A stretch of DNA of 64,000 bases from Hymenobacter sp. (GCA_025353905.1 JANXNW010000281.1:1-64000), one strand, 5' to 3'. Shown: positions 26,908 to 36,634, counted from the first letter of the stretch. Made by a program: numbers and translations. Notes: generated by a model not told the origin, from the letters alone.

Positions 26908-29280
26908 ATGAAGATTTCTTCCTTTTTGCTCGTTCTTAGCTTGCTTATGGGGGGGCTGCTGCCGCGGCGCGGCCTGGCCCAGGGCAGCATCCCGTTCACC
27001 ATCAACAACACCTCGCCCTTCGCCGATGCCGACCTTTACGTGGCCATCGTGGGCCTCGACCCGGCCGGCAACCACGTCTGGGTAAACGCGGCCAACTCCC
27101 AGGTGCTACCCATGAGCCCGGGCTACAACACCGTAACCGGCCCCACCATCAACGGCAACACCGGGCCGGGCCAGAACTCGAAGTACGCGGCCTGCTTCAC
27201 CCGGCTCAGCAGCATTCCGAACCGCACCTTTACGCTGCCGCTTATCGCGGGCTGCCGGGTGTACATCTCGCGCGGGCAGCAGCTCTACTTCTACTTTTTT
27301 GGGGCTACCGGCGCGCCCTCGGGCTACACGGCCCCCAACCCGCAGAGCCCCACCGACCCCAACCTAGGCATCGTGTACGAAACAATTGAGCTGACCAACA
27401 ACAACCTGGGCTTTTTCGGCAACACTACCCGCGTGGATGCCTTTGCCTACCCGATGGGCCTGGAGCTGTACGGCAACGGCTACTACAAAAAAACCGGCGA
27501 GCTCAAAACCGCCGCCGACATCGTGGCCGCCTACAAGGCCAACGTGCCGGCCGAGTTTCAGGGCACCGTCAATAACGCCACCGGCGTTATCTCCTTTCCT
27601 TCCAAAACTCCCGCTTTTTACGACGGCACCAACGGCACCGCGGCCGGACCCTACGGCAACTACTTCAAGCCCTACCTCGATGCCATCTGGGCTAAGTATC
27701 GTAATGAGGACCTGATATTTAATGCCGGCAACGCGGGCGTGTTCAAGGGCCGCGTGGGCAGCGACAACCGCCTGGTAGTGGTGGGGCAGTCGGGCGGCTT
27801 CGCGGGCCGCACGGGCATCGTGGCGCGCCAGCCCACCACCCAGGAGGCCTTTGAGGGCAAGGGCGTGCTGGCCACCGGCGTGGGCGACGTGACCTGCGAC
27901 CTCGTGGTGCAGGCCCAGCTCACGGCCGCCATCAACCGCCACGCCGTGAACACGACCACCGCCAACCCCGGCCTGCAGAACTGGTACGACAAAAACACCT
28001 ACTACCAGGCCGCGCCCATGAACTACTACGCCCGCTTCTGGCACCTGCCGGGCATCAGCGTGGACAACCTCTCCTACGGCTTCGCCTACGACGACGTAGC
28101 CGACCAGTCTTCGACGCTGCAAACGCCGCAGCCCACGAAAGTGGTGGCCACTTTTGGCGGCTTTGCGGGCCAGACCACGGCGACACCAAAAGCCATTCCG
28201 GGCAAGATTGAGGCCGAAGCCTTCACCACGCAGTCGGGCACGCTCACCGAAACCACCACCGACGCGGGCGGCGGGCTGAACGTGGACTACTTCGAAACCA
28301 ACGACTACCTCGACTATTCGGTGAACGTGGCCACGGCCGGCTCCTACACCGTGGGCTTCCGCGTGGCCAGCGCCAACGGCGGGGCCACGCTGCAATTGCG
28401 CAACGGCAGCGGCGCGGTGCTGGGCAGCGTGAACGTGGGCAACACCGGCGGCTGGCAGTCGTGGCAGACCATCAACACCACCGTAAACCTGGCCGCGGGC
28501 ACCCAAACCCTGCGCCTGTTTGCCGCCGCCTCCACGGGCTGCAACGTAAACTACCTCACCTTTGCTACGGCTACTGTCTCTTTCAGCCGGCAGCTGGAGG
28601 CCGAGGCGGCCAACGTGAACAACGGCATGGTGGTGGAAGCCTGCACCGATGCCGGCGGCGGCCAGGACATGGGCTACATTGACCCCGGCGACTACCTGGT
28701 GTGGAACGGGGTAAACATCCCCATCAGTGGCACTTACCTGCTCGAATACCGGGTGGCCAGCGGGGCCGGCGGCGGTACCATCTCGGCCGATTTGAATGCC
28801 GGGACCACGCAGCTGGGCAACACGAGCATTCCCGGCACCGGCGGCTGGCAGAGCTGGACCACCGTTTCGAAGACGGTTACCCTCAATGCCGGCACCTACA
28901 ATTTCGGCATCTACGCCCAGACCGGCGGCTACAACCTCAACTGGGTGCGCATTAGCCAGGTGGGCGCGGCCCGCCTGAGCGCCAACCCGGCCGCCGCGCT
29001 GCTCGCCACGCCCGACGCCCACCCCACCGACCAGCTCAGCCTCTACCCCAACCCCGTCGCCGACCAGCTGCGCCTGGACCTAGTGCCCGAGCTGGCCGGC
29101 AGCAGCTACCGCCTGCTCAATGCCGTAGGGCAGGCCGTGGGCCAGGGCACCCTGAGCCAGACCCCGGACCAAGCGCTGGGCCAGACTCTGGACGTGCGGG
29201 CGCTCAGCGCCGGCCTCTACCTGCTGCAAGTCACGACCCCGGACCGGCAAACCCTGAGCCGGCGCTTTACCAAGCTGTAA
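26908..29280 (+). CDS. Secreted GH64-like beta-1,3-glucanase with two CBM6 modules and T9SS tail
   Basis: A 790-residue protein from ATG 26908. Signal peptide ~1-25 (KISSFLLVLSLLMGGLLPRR, ending AQG). Residues ~26-425 match glycoside hydrolase family 64, the laminaripentaose-producing beta-1,3-glucanases with a thaumatin-like subdomain (IPFTINNTSPFADADLYVAI, AAYKANVPAEFQG, LTAAINRHAV, YYARFWHLPGISVDNLSYGF, AYDDVADQS). Two CBM6 carbohydrate-binding modules follow (about 429-556 and 561-686), and a T9SS C-terminal sorting domain (about 708-790, LSLYPNPVADQLRL ... LSAGLYLLQV). Probably releases oligosaccharides from beta-1,3-glucans outside the cell. The next gene encodes a GH16 enzyme with a closely similar CBM6. 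Confidence 0.88.
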   Translation: MKISSFLLVLSLLMGGLLPRRGLAQGSIPFTINNTSPFADADLYVAIVGLDPAGNHVWVNAANSQVLPMSPGYNTVTGPTINGNTGPGQNSKYAACFTRLSSIPNRTFTLPLIAGCRVYISRGQQLYFYFFGATGAPSGYTAPNPQSPTDPNLGIVYETIELTNNNLGFFGNTTRVDAFAYPMGLELYGNGYYKKTGELKTAADIVAAYKANVPAEFQGTVNNATGVISFPSKTPAFYDGTNGTAAGPYGNYFKPYLDAIWAKYRNEDLIFNAGNAGVFKGRVGSDNRLVVVGQSGGFAGRTGIVARQPTTQEAFEGKGVLATGVGDVTCDLVVQAQLTAAINRHAVNTTTANPGLQNWYDKNTYYQAAPMNYYARFWHLPGISVDNLSYGFAYDDVADQSSTLQTPQPTKVVATFGGFAGQTTATPKAIPGKIEAEAFTTQSGTLTETTTDAGGGLNVDYFETNDYLDYSVNVATAGSYTVGFRVASANGGATLQLRNGSGAVLGSVNVGNTGGWQSWQTINTTVNLAAGTQTLRLFAAASTGCNVNYLTFATATVSFSRQLEAEAANVNNGMVVEACTDAGGGQDMGYIDPGDYLVWNGVNIPISGTYLLEYRVASGAGGGTISADLNAGTTQLGNTSIPGTGGWQSWTTVSKTVTLNAGTYNFGIYAQTGGYNLNWVRISQVGAARLSANPAAALLATPDAHPTDQLSLYPNPVADQLRLDLVPELAGSSYRLLNAVGQAVGQGTLSQTPDQALGQTLDVRALSAGLYLLQVTTPDRQTLSRRFTKL

Positions 29281-29373
29281 GTGGCCGGCGCTGGGCAGTC
29301 GTGGCGGCGGCCGCGACTGCCCAACTGCCGGCAGACTAGCCGTAGGGTCTTTTTCACCTCTTCCATCATTTCC

Positions 29374-31110
29374 ATGAAAAACCTACTTCCCCTCCGCCTG
29401 CTGCTCGGCGCGGCCACCTTCGGCCTGCTGAGCACCGCCCCCGCCCCGGCGCAAACTTACCAGCAAGTATGGGCCGACGAATTTGACAACGGCCTCAGCC
29501 CCAGCTGGAAGTTTGAAACCGGCGGGGGCGGCTGGGGCAACAACGAAAAGCAATTTTACCAGGCCGCCAACGCCACGGTGGCGGGCGGCGAGCTGCGCAT
29601 CACGGCCCGGCGCGAAAACGTGGGCGGGATGCCTTACACCTCGGCCCGCCTCAAAACCGAGGGCCTGAAGGAGTTTACTTACGGCAAGGTGGAGGCCCGC
29701 ATCAAGATGCCCCTCGGGCAGGGCCTGTGGCCCGCCTTCTGGATGTTGGGCAGCAACATCGGCGCGGTGGGCTGGCCCAAATGCGGCGAGATTGACGTGA
29801 TGGAGCATATCAACGCCGAAAACAAGGTGTACGGCACCATCCACTGGGACAGCAACGGCCACGCCCAGTACGGCGGCAACACAACGACCACGCCGGCCGA
29901 CTACCACATCTACAGCGTCGAGTGGACCCCGACCTTTATCAAGTGGTTTGTGGATGGCAACCAGTACCACGTGGTGGACATTACCAACGGGGTAGGCGGC
30001 ACGGAGGAGTTTCAGCGGCCGTTTTTTTTGTTGCTCAACCTGGCCGTGGCCGGCGACTGGCCCGGGCCGGCGGTGGACGAGAGCACCCTGCCCGCCACCC
30101 TGTTCGTGGACTACGTGCGGGTCTATCAACTCACGAGCACCCCGCCGCCCCCGCCCGCTACCGGCGGGGTGGCGACGGTGTACCGCGACTGCAACTACGG
30201 CGGGGCGGCCGTGAGCCTGCCGGTGGGCGACTACCCCCTGAGCCAACTGCTGGCTAAGGGTGTGCTCAACGATGACATCTCCTCCCTGCGGGTGAGCGCC
30301 GGCTACGAAGTGCAGCTCTTCACGGAGGACAATTTTCAGGGGGCGGCGCTGACCGTGGGTGCCGACAACAGCTGCCTGGTTGGGGCGGGTTGGAACGACC
30401 GGGCCTCTTCGCTGAAAGTGCGCGCGGCCGGTGCGGGCAGCTCCAGTGTGCTGCTCCAGGCGGAAGCAGCTAACGTGAACAACGGGATGGTAGCGGAGCC
30501 TTGCGCCGACGCGGGCGGCGGCCAGGACATGGGCTACGTGGATGCCGGCGATTACTTAGTTTTTAACAACATCACCTTTCCCACTTCGGGTGCCTACCTG
30601 CTTGAGTACCGCGTGGCTAGCCCTAATGGGGGCACGCTCTCGTCGGACTTGAACGCGGGCAGCCTGCCGCTCGGCAACGTGGCTATTCCGGCCACCGGCG
30701 GCTGGCAGAGCTGGACCACCGTTTCGCGCACGGTGACGGTAAACGCCGGCACGTACAGCTTCGGCATCTATGCCCAGACCGGCGGCTGGAATATCAACTG
30801 GATTCGAATCAGTCGGCTGAGCACGGCCAGCAGCGCCGCCGCCGCCGCGCTGCTCACCACGCCGGACCCCATCCCCGCCGCCGAGCTCAGCCTCTACCCC
30901 AACCCCGTCGCGGCCCGGCTCACGCTGGCCGGTGCTAACGAATTCGTCGGCGGCCAGGCCCGCATCCTAAGCGTAACCGGCCAGCAGGTGTGGCGAGGGG
31001 CTTACGACGGCCGGCCCCTCGACGTAGCCTCGCTGCAGCCGGGCCTCTACACCCTCGTGCTGGAAGCCCCCGGCCAACCCCGGCGGGTAAGCCGCTTCGC
31101 GAAGGAGTGA
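29374..31110 (+). CDS. Secreted GH16 laminarinase-type beta-glucanase with crystallin-like domain, CBM6 and T9SS tail
   Basis: A 578-residue protein from ATG 29374 (MKNLLPLRLLLGAATFGLLS), signal peptide to about residue 27. GH16 domain ~28-260 with WADEFDN, catalytic GEIDVMEHI (about 138-146, two Glu and one Asp of the family) and WPAFWMLG. Residues ~266-349 look like a beta/gamma-crystallin domain (VYRDCNYGGAAVSLPVGDY, LFTEDNFQGAALTVGADN). Then CBM6 (about 360-480), closely similar to the second CBM6 of the upstream GH64 protein, and a T9SS sorting domain (about 502-578, LSLYPNPVAARLTL). Expected endo-1,3-beta-glucanase acting with the GH64 enzyme. Confidence 0.92.
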   Translation: MKNLLPLRLLLGAATFGLLSTAPAPAQTYQQVWADEFDNGLSPSWKFETGGGGWGNNEKQFYQAANATVAGGELRITARRENVGGMPYTSARLKTEGLKEFTYGKVEARIKMPLGQGLWPAFWMLGSNIGAVGWPKCGEIDVMEHINAENKVYGTIHWDSNGHAQYGGNTTTTPADYHIYSVEWTPTFIKWFVDGNQYHVVDITNGVGGTEEFQRPFFLLLNLAVAGDWPGPAVDESTLPATLFVDYVRVYQLTSTPPPPPATGGVATVYRDCNYGGAAVSLPVGDYPLSQLLAKGVLNDDISSLRVSAGYEVQLFTEDNFQGAALTVGADNSCLVGAGWNDRASSLKVRAAGAGSSSVLLQAEAANVNNGMVAEPCADAGGGQDMGYVDAGDYLVFNNITFPTSGAYLLEYRVASPNGGTLSSDLNAGSLPLGNVAIPATGGWQSWTTVSRTVTVNAGTYSFGIYAQTGGWNINWIRISRLSTASSAAAAALLTTPDPIPAAELSLYPNPVAARLTLAGANEFVGGQARILSVTGQQVWRGAYDGRPLDVASLQPGLYTLVLEAPGQPRRVSRFAKE

Positions 31111-31114
31111 ATTA

Positions 31115-31196
31115 GACGTGAGACTTTGGGATGTGAGACCTGAGACTTTCTCGGCGAGTGTCTCATGTCTCACTTCTCAACGTCTCAGGTCTGATT
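31115..31196. repeat. Inverted word repeat between convergent glucanase and lycopene cyclase genes
   Basis: Left arm AGACGTGAGACTTTGGGATG and GTGAGACCTGAGAC (31115-31145), right arm GTCTCATGTCTCAC, CTCAACGTCTCAGGTCTGA (31161-31195). Same vocabulary as 6.2 and 12.4 kb. Confidence 0.9.
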
Positions 31197-31207
31197 CACG
31201 CAGCCGC

Positions 31208-32407
31208 TCACCGCTGCCCCGGCCGGCCGCGCAGCACGTGCCAGATAGAGCGCACGAACGGCCCCGACTCGACGGAGAGCATGATTTGCAGGTTCTCGCG
31301 CCAAGTGGTTTCCTCGTCCAGGAAGCGCAGGATGCGCTGCACGGGGTTGCGCTCGAACAAGCGCTGGAAGATGTCGCGCACGGTTTCGCCCCGGCGCTGC
31401 ATGATGTCGAGCAGCAGCGTATCGAAAAGGCCGAATTGCCAACGGTCGCCGGTGGGGTCCTGGGGCGGGTGGCCGGTGGCGGCGAGCGCGGCCACGAGGC
31501 GCGCCGAGTGGGCCTGCATGCGCTGAAAGGCGTAGCCGGTACTGGGTTTGGCCCGGCCCGCGCGGGTACCCAGGTGCAGCACCCGCGCGCTGGCGGCGGC
31601 TGGCAACGGGTGGTCCATCATCGGAATGGCCCCGACTTCGCGCTCCACTACGCGGTACTCATCGGGTGTCAGGCCCAGATTCTGGCGCAGGTAGTCAATC
31701 AAGGCCGCTTCGTACTCGGCAGGCGGCAGCCGCTCGGCCGAAAACAGCGTGTACTCAATTAGGGCCCGGCGGGCCGTAAAAGGCAGCACGTACATGAAAC
31801 GCGCCTCGTGGTGCTGGGCACCGCGAAAATCCATGAACTCGACCACGGCCGGGTCGAAGACGGGGCGCGTCGTTTCGATTTCCCAGCCCACGAAGTGCTG
31901 GAGCTGATAGCGGTATTTATTCGAATCCGGCTCAACAATGGGTGGACGACTATCGAAGGCATAACGGGCAACAAACTCGCGCCCATCGCTGGTGGTGGCT
32001 CGTACCTCGGTGCGATGCGTGTCACGCAGGTTTTGAACCTGCGCTCGCACCACGGTAAACTGGGCCGGGCGGGCGGCCATTTGCTGATGTGCGAACCGGT
32101 AGAAGTCGAGGCCCCGGATGGTGCGGTAGCGGTAGCGGCCCAGGTCGAAGACGCGCTCGAAGCCGGGAGCACGAAAAGCGATTTTCGACCACTCACCGGC
32201 CGCCAGCGCGTCGTAGGGCGTGGGCTGGTCGGCCCAGAACGACCAGGTGCGGTCGTTCTGGTCTTTGGCTTCAGCCTCGATGAGCAGCACCCGCTTGTCG
32301 GCCAGGCGCGGCTCCTGGGCCAGGTGGCAGGCCAGGCTCAGGCCCGATGCGCCGCCGCCCACAATCAGGTAATCGTACAAAATCGGGTCGGGCACAGGCG
32401 GGTTCAT
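31208..32407 (-). CDS. crtY: Lycopene beta-cyclase (CrtY/CrtL type)
   Basis: A 399-residue flavoprotein that cyclises the ends of lycopene to give beta-carotene. FAD-binding LIVGGGASGLSLACHLA at about 14-30, then VLLIEAEAKDQNDRTWSFW, the NDRTWSFW motif of CrtY enzymes, IRGLDFYRF and VGWEIETTRPVFDP with VEFMDFR, and the C-terminal GTRAGRAKPSTGYAFQRMQ. Length is normal. Gives the pink/orange carotenoids usual for this group. No other carotenoid genes are adjacent in this window. ATCTTTGCCCC directly precedes the ATG, suggesting a very short leader. Confidence 0.93.
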   Translation of the reverse strand: MNPPVPDPILYDYLIVGGGASGLSLACHLAQEPRLADKRVLLIEAEAKDQNDRTWSFWADQPTPYDALAAGEWSKIAFRAPGFERVFDLGRYRYRTIRGLDFYRFAHQQMAARPAQFTVVRAQVQNLRDTHRTEVRATTSDGREFVARYAFDSRPPIVEPDSNKYRYQLQHFVGWEIETTRPVFDPAVVEFMDFRGAQHHEARFMYVLPFTARRALIEYTLFSAERLPPAEYEAALIDYLRQNLGLTPDEYRVVEREVGAIPMMDHPLPAAASARVLHLGTRAGRAKPSTGYAFQRMQAHSARLVAALAATGHPPQDPTGDRWQFGLFDTLLLDIMQRRGETVRDIFQRLFERNPVQRILRFLDEETTWRENLQIMLSVESGPFVRSIWHVLRGRPGQR

Positions 32408-32572
32408 GGGGCAAAGATGGCGGGCAAACCGGACGCCGGGGAGGCGGCCGATTTGGTACGGTCGGGGCTTTAGTGGTAGGTTCGTGGCTACAACCCAAAC
32501 TGGGCCTGACCTATTAGATTATTTAATTTTTAGTCTGGGCTCAACCTTGATATTTGTTTCCGCGCGCTCGTT

Positions 32573-34684
32573 ATGAAGTTGAATATCTCCGCCGCTGCTT
32601 TGTTATCCTCAGCGGTAGCGCTGCTGGCCGCAACCCCGCCCGTCCGGGCTCAAACCGTGCTCTGGGCCACGAAGGTGGTGGATGTCTCGTCGGAGAAAGC
32701 CGAGGGCAAAGCGCCTTACTCGTCGGCCAAAGCCCTGGGCGAGCCCAACGCGCTGCCGCTGGGCGCGCTCAGCGCCAATGCCTGGTCGCCGGGCAAGGAC
32801 GGGGCCACCGAGTTTATCGAGGTGCGCTTTGCCCGCTCGGTGCTCGCCCAGCAGCTCACGGTGGTCGAAAACTTCAACCCCGGCGCCATCACCAAAATCG
32901 AGCTGATTGACACCAAAGGCGAGCCCCACGAAATTTACGCTAATCCCAAGCCCGGCCCCATCCCCGACGCGTTTCGGACGCTCACCGTGAAAGTGGCCCC
33001 GGACCCCAGCAAGTACCGCACCGCCGGCGCGCGCATCACGCTGGGGGCCAGCAAGGTAACGGGCATCAATCAAATCGATGCCATCGGAGTGGCCAACGTG
33101 TTGGAGCAGATGGTGAAGAAGGATTTTGCCGGCCCCACCACCGCCGACGTAGCTACCGTGCAGGCCGACTCGACGCTGCGCAACCTCGGCCCCAACGTGA
33201 ACAGCCGCCAGACAGACACCCACCCCGTGATTTCGCCCGACGGCCGCACCCTGTTCTTCGCCCGCCAGAACCACCCCGGCAACGTCGGCGGCACTGCCGA
33301 CCCGCAGGACATCTGGTTTTCCAAGCTCACCAGCGGCAAGCAGCAAACCTGGAGCCCGGCCAAAAACCTGGGCACCCCGCCCAACGGCCCCGAGGACCCC
33401 AACGGCCTGGCTTCGGTGTCGGCCGACGGCAAAGTGGCCCTGCTCATCGGCGTGTACGAAGAGGGTTTCATGCGGCCCAAGGGCTTCAGCACGAGCCGGC
33501 GCTCGCCGGGCGGCTGGAGCGTGCCGCGCAAAGTGGAGATTGACAACTACCGCAACGACGACCCCGAGCACATCGACGGCTTCCTCACGACTTCGGGCAA
33601 GGCCCTGCTCACGGCCGTGACCCGCCCCGACGGCCGCGGCGGGCAGGATTTGTTCGTGAGCTTCCCCAAGCCAGTGCCCGTGGGCGAGCAAGCCTCGCCC
33701 AACCGCCCCGTGCAGTGGAGCAAGCCCCTGAACCTGGGCCCGACCATCAACACGGCGCAGGCCGATTTCGCGCCCTTCCTGGCTTCGGACGATAAGACGC
33801 TGTACTTCGCTTCCGAGGGGCACGGCGGCTACGGCAAGAGCGACATTTTTTACGCGAAACGCCTCGACAGCACCTGGACCCATTGGAGCACCCCGCGCAA
33901 CCTCGGGCCGGTGGTGAACTCGCCCGACTTCGACGCCTACTACACCGTGTCGGCGGCCGGCGACCACGCCTACCTCGTGTCGGCGCGCAACGGCACGGGC
34001 GGCTCGAAAGACATTTTTCGGGTGGCGCTGGCCCCGGCCCTCAAGCCGGAAATGGTGACGCTCATCGCAGGCAAAGTGCTGGACGCGAGCACTAAGAAGC
34101 CGATTCGGGCCATTATTCACTACGAGAACCTGCTCACGGGCGAAGAAATAGGGGTGGCCGAGTCGTCGCCCGTCGATGGCTCCTACACCATCGTGCTGCC
34201 GGCCGGGGTGCGCTACGGCTACCGCGCCGAAGCCCCCGACTACCTGGCCGAGAGCAACAACCTCGACGCGACGAGCGCCGACAAGTACAGCGAGCAGCAC
34301 CAGGACCTGTACCTGGTGCCGTTCCGGGTAGGCCAGAAAGTGCGCCTCAACAACATCTTCTTCCCCCAGAGCCGCTACATCCTGCAACCCAGCTCGTTTC
34401 CGGAGCTCACGCGCCTGGTCAAAATCATGCGCGACTACCCGACGCTCGAAATTCTCATCGGCGGGCACACCGACAACCAGGGCGACGACGTAAACCCCGC
34501 CCCGAACCAAAAGCTGAGCGAAGACCGGGTGAACGCGGTCAAGAAATACCTGGTCAGCAAAGGCGTCGCGGCCAGCCGCCTCCAGACCCAGGGTTTCGGC
34601 GGCTCGCAGCCCATCGCCAGCAACGCCCAGGAAGAAACCCGACGCTTCAACCGGCGGGTGGAATTTACGATTACAAAGAAATAG
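32573..34684 (+). CDS. OmpA-family outer-membrane protein with PD40 repeats
   Basis: A 703-residue protein with a signal peptide (about 1-23, ending PPVRAQ). Residues ~25-180 form a discoidin/F5-8-like domain (WATKVVDVSSEK, ALGEPNALPLGALSANAW, GATEFIEVRFA). Next come WD40/PD40-like propeller repeats (about 205-470: HPVISPDGRTLFFARQN, FLASDDKTLYFASEGHGGYG), a carboxypeptidase-regulatory-like domain (about 498-580) and a C-terminal OmpA peptidoglycan-binding domain (about 593-703: LEILIGGHTDNQGDD, LSEDRVNAVKKYLVSKGV, NRRVEFTI). Probably anchors the outer membrane to peptidoglycan. Similar architectures occur near PorP/SprF genes of type IX secretion, such as the one 4 kb downstream. Confidence 0.9.
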   Translation: MKLNISAAALLSSAVALLAATPPVRAQTVLWATKVVDVSSEKAEGKAPYSSAKALGEPNALPLGALSANAWSPGKDGATEFIEVRFARSVLAQQLTVVENFNPGAITKIELIDTKGEPHEIYANPKPGPIPDAFRTLTVKVAPDPSKYRTAGARITLGASKVTGINQIDAIGVANVLEQMVKKDFAGPTTADVATVQADSTLRNLGPNVNSRQTDTHPVISPDGRTLFFARQNHPGNVGGTADPQDIWFSKLTSGKQQTWSPAKNLGTPPNGPEDPNGLASVSADGKVALLIGVYEEGFMRPKGFSTSRRSPGGWSVPRKVEIDNYRNDDPEHIDGFLTTSGKALLTAVTRPDGRGGQDLFVSFPKPVPVGEQASPNRPVQWSKPLNLGPTINTAQADFAPFLASDDKTLYFASEGHGGYGKSDIFYAKRLDSTWTHWSTPRNLGPVVNSPDFDAYYTVSAAGDHAYLVSARNGTGGSKDIFRVALAPALKPEMVTLIAGKVLDASTKKPIRAIIHYENLLTGEEIGVAESSPVDGSYTIVLPAGVRYGYRAEAPDYLAESNNLDATSADKYSEQHQDLYLVPFRVGQKVRLNNIFFPQSRYILQPSSFPELTRLVKIMRDYPTLEILIGGHTDNQGDDVNPAPNQKLSEDRVNAVKKYLVSKGVAASRLQTQGFGGSQPIASNAQEETRRFNRRVEFTITKK

Positions 34685-34747
34685 CGCGGTTCCCGGGGCT
34701 GCGGACTGTCAGACTATAGTTAAGCCGTGCTGAGCGAGCGCGTTCGG

Positions 34748-34790
34748 GCCGTCCGTCGGCCTGCCCTTCGGGCGGGTTGGCGGACGGCTC
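34748..34790. repeat. GC-rich hairpin downstream of the OmpA-family gene
   Basis: GGCCGTCCGTCGGCCTGCCC pairs with GGGCGGGTTGGCGGACGGC around a short loop, with G-T pairs. No T-run follows, so terminator function is uncertain. Confidence 0.7.
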
Positions 34791-35015
34791 TCCTGTTGGG
34801 GGCAGTGCCGGCGGTCAGGTAAGCTGTCTGGCGCGCATTTCATCTCCGTAAAATTCTCCCGCGAAGAAGCTGGCTGGAGTCTTGTCCGCTTTTTTTGGAC
34901 GTATTGTTTCTGGTTAGTCCCAAAAAGCTGACGCCGCCGTGAATGTGATTACCCTCTTTCAATTAATTCGACATCAACTTATTCGGACCCGATGTAAGCT
35001 GAAAGCAGTAGCGCG

Positions 35016-35042
35016 ACCGGCTTTTAGCGCGAAAAGCCGGAG
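35016..35042 (+). promoter_or_regulatory. Perfect hairpin just upstream of a secreted-protein gene
   Basis: CCGGCTTTT and AAAAGCCGG, 9 bp perfect, loop AGCGCG, ending about 12 nt before the TTG at 35054. It could act as a leader hairpin, or as a terminator of an upstream transcript. Confidence 0.5.
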
Positions 35043-35053
35043 GTAGATAAACG

Positions 35054-36634
35054 TTGAACAACTTAGCTGCCTGGCCTTTTACCCGTATATTGCGAAGCTT
35101 TGTGACTTTCAAAATAAAGAGCTTTACCTATGGGAAAATTCTACTACTTGTGGGAGCCGGTTGCCTGGCGTTGGCGCTGCCAGCGGCGGCTCAGGACCTG
35201 ACCAATTCCGGGGCTACCATCACGGTGCTGCCTGGTAGTACGCTCTACGTGGGGGCGGGCGGGCTGGCAAATCAGGCCGGCACCATCACCAACGACGGCG
35301 CGCTGCTGGTGGTCGGCCCGCTCAGCAACGCCGGCACGCTGGCTCTGAGCACCGGGACGCTCGAAGTGCGCGGCGACGTGACCAACTCCGGCACGGTGCT
35401 GCCCGGCACCAGCCCCGTAACTTTTAGCGGGACCGCCGACCAGCTGCTGACGGCCGGTGGCGCCACGCTCTACCAGGTGCTGGTAAACAAGCCCACGGCC
35501 GGCGCCAATACGCTGCGCCTGAACGGCGACCTAACGGTGAGCAACCAGCTCGCCTTCACCACCGGGCTGGTGAACACCAAATCGGGCGCGGTGGTGTACC
35601 GACTGCGGCTGCCCAACGGGGCGGCGGTCAGTGGCGAGGCCAGCGGGCGCTACGTGGTGGGCGCGCTCGAAATCACGCGCAACGCGGTGAGCGGCGCGGC
35701 CGTGGACTTTGGCCACGGGGCCGTGCTCAACCCGACGTCCAACAACCTGGGTACGGTGGTCATCACGCGCACGGCCGGCTTGCTGACCGACGACGTGAGC
35801 CGGGGTGTGAACTTCACCAACGCCAGCTTCAAAGGCATCGACCGCATCTGGACGGTGGTGCCCACCACCCAGCCCAGCGCCGCCGTGCAGCTCACCCTGA
35901 GCTGGCTGCCCGACAACGACAACGGCATCAGCGATTTTAGCCAGTCGCGCGTTTTTCAGCAAACCGCGCCGGGCCAGCCCTGGGCCGAGCGCAGCCCGCC
36001 GACCAACGCCAGCGCCCGCAGCATCACGACGCTGAGCCCGACCTCGCTCACCCGCTTCACGGTGAGCAACGCGGCCAACCCGCTGCCCGTCACGCTGCTT
36101 GATTTCGCGGCTCGGGCAGAAGGACCGGCGGCCGTGCGCCTGAATTGGGCCACGGCTTCGGAAATCGATAACGCGGGCTTCACCGTGGAGCGCAGCCTGG
36201 ATGCGCGCACGTTCGTGGCCGTTGGCACGGTGGCGGGGGCCGGCAACAGCACCGTGCGCCGTGACTACTCCCTGCTCGATGCCCGGCTGCCCGGCGGGGC
36301 CACGCTGCTCTATTACCGCCTGCGCCAGACTGACCTGAGCGGCAGCTTCAGCTTCTCGCCGGTGCGCTCGGTGGCCCTGGCCCCGGTGGCGGCGGGCTTC
36401 GTGGTGTACCCGACGCGGGTGCCGGCCGGGCAGGCTGCCACTTACCTCTACACCGGTCCCGCCGCGCCGGCCACCCTGCGAGTGCTCGACATGGTGGGCC
36501 GGGTGGTGCGCACCGTCGCCGTCGATGGCCGCGCCGAGGGCACGGTGCCGCTCACGGGCCTGGCCGCCGGTAGCTACCTGCTGCGCTACACCACGGCCAC
36601 GGCCAGCTTCGGCGGGCGTTGCGTGGTCGAATAA
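35054..36634 (+). CDS. Secreted T9SS-dependent surface protein
   Basis: Up to 526 residues; the start is TTG 35054 or GTG 35102 (no in-frame ATG before the signal sequence GKILLLVGAGCLALALPAAA). The N-terminal ~150 mature residues are repetitive, Ser/Thr/Gly/Asn-rich beta-strand sequence (TNSGATITVLPGSTLYVGAG, LSNAGTLALSTGTLEVRGDV), resembling a beta-helix or filament. A region with LPVTLLDFAARAEGPAAVRL, NWATASEIDNAGFTVERSLD, DYSLLDARLPGG is typical of Bacteroidota surface proteins preceding the T9SS sorting domain, which occupies the last ~75 residues (VYPTRVPAGQAAT ... LAAGSYLLRYTT). Probably exported to the cell surface. Its neighbour encodes another surface protein. Confidence 0.8.
   Translation: MNNLAAWPFTRILRSFVTFKIKSFTYGKILLLVGAGCLALALPAAAQDLTNSGATITVLPGSTLYVGAGGLANQAGTITNDGALLVVGPLSNAGTLALSTGTLEVRGDVTNSGTVLPGTSPVTFSGTADQLLTAGGATLYQVLVNKPTAGANTLRLNGDLTVSNQLAFTTGLVNTKSGAVVYRLRLPNGAAVSGEASGRYVVGALEITRNAVSGAAVDFGHGAVLNPTSNNLGTVVITRTAGLLTDDVSRGVNFTNASFKGIDRIWTVVPTTQPSAAVQLTLSWLPDNDNGISDFSQSRVFQQTAPGQPWAERSPPTNASARSITTLSPTSLTRFTVSNAANPLPVTLLDFAARAEGPAAVRLNWATASEIDNAGFTVERSLDARTFVAVGTVAGAGNSTVRRDYSLLDARLPGGATLLYYRLRQTDLSGSFSFSPVRSVALAPVAAGFVVYPTRVPAGQAATYLYTGPAAPATLRVLDMVGRVVRTVAVDGRAEGTVPLTGLAAGSYLLRYTTATASFGGRCVVE

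Larger units (their letters stand above)
34685..35053. other. Intergenic region with hairpins
   Basis: Holds a strong GC-rich hairpin at 34748-34790, a T-rich dyad GTCCGCTTTTTTTGGAC (about 34886-34902) and a second hairpin at 35016-35042. No gene is seen. Confidence 0.55.

Noticed and set aside
27364-29022. 552-codon minus-strand frame opposite the GH64-like gene
   Set aside because: Shadow of a high-GC coding strand; composition is Val/Gly/His-rich without a fold, while the plus strand has signal peptide, CBM6 and T9SS domains.
32609-34510. 633-codon minus-strand frame opposite the OmpA-family gene
   Set aside because: No domains; the plus-strand protein has clear PD40 and OmpA motifs.
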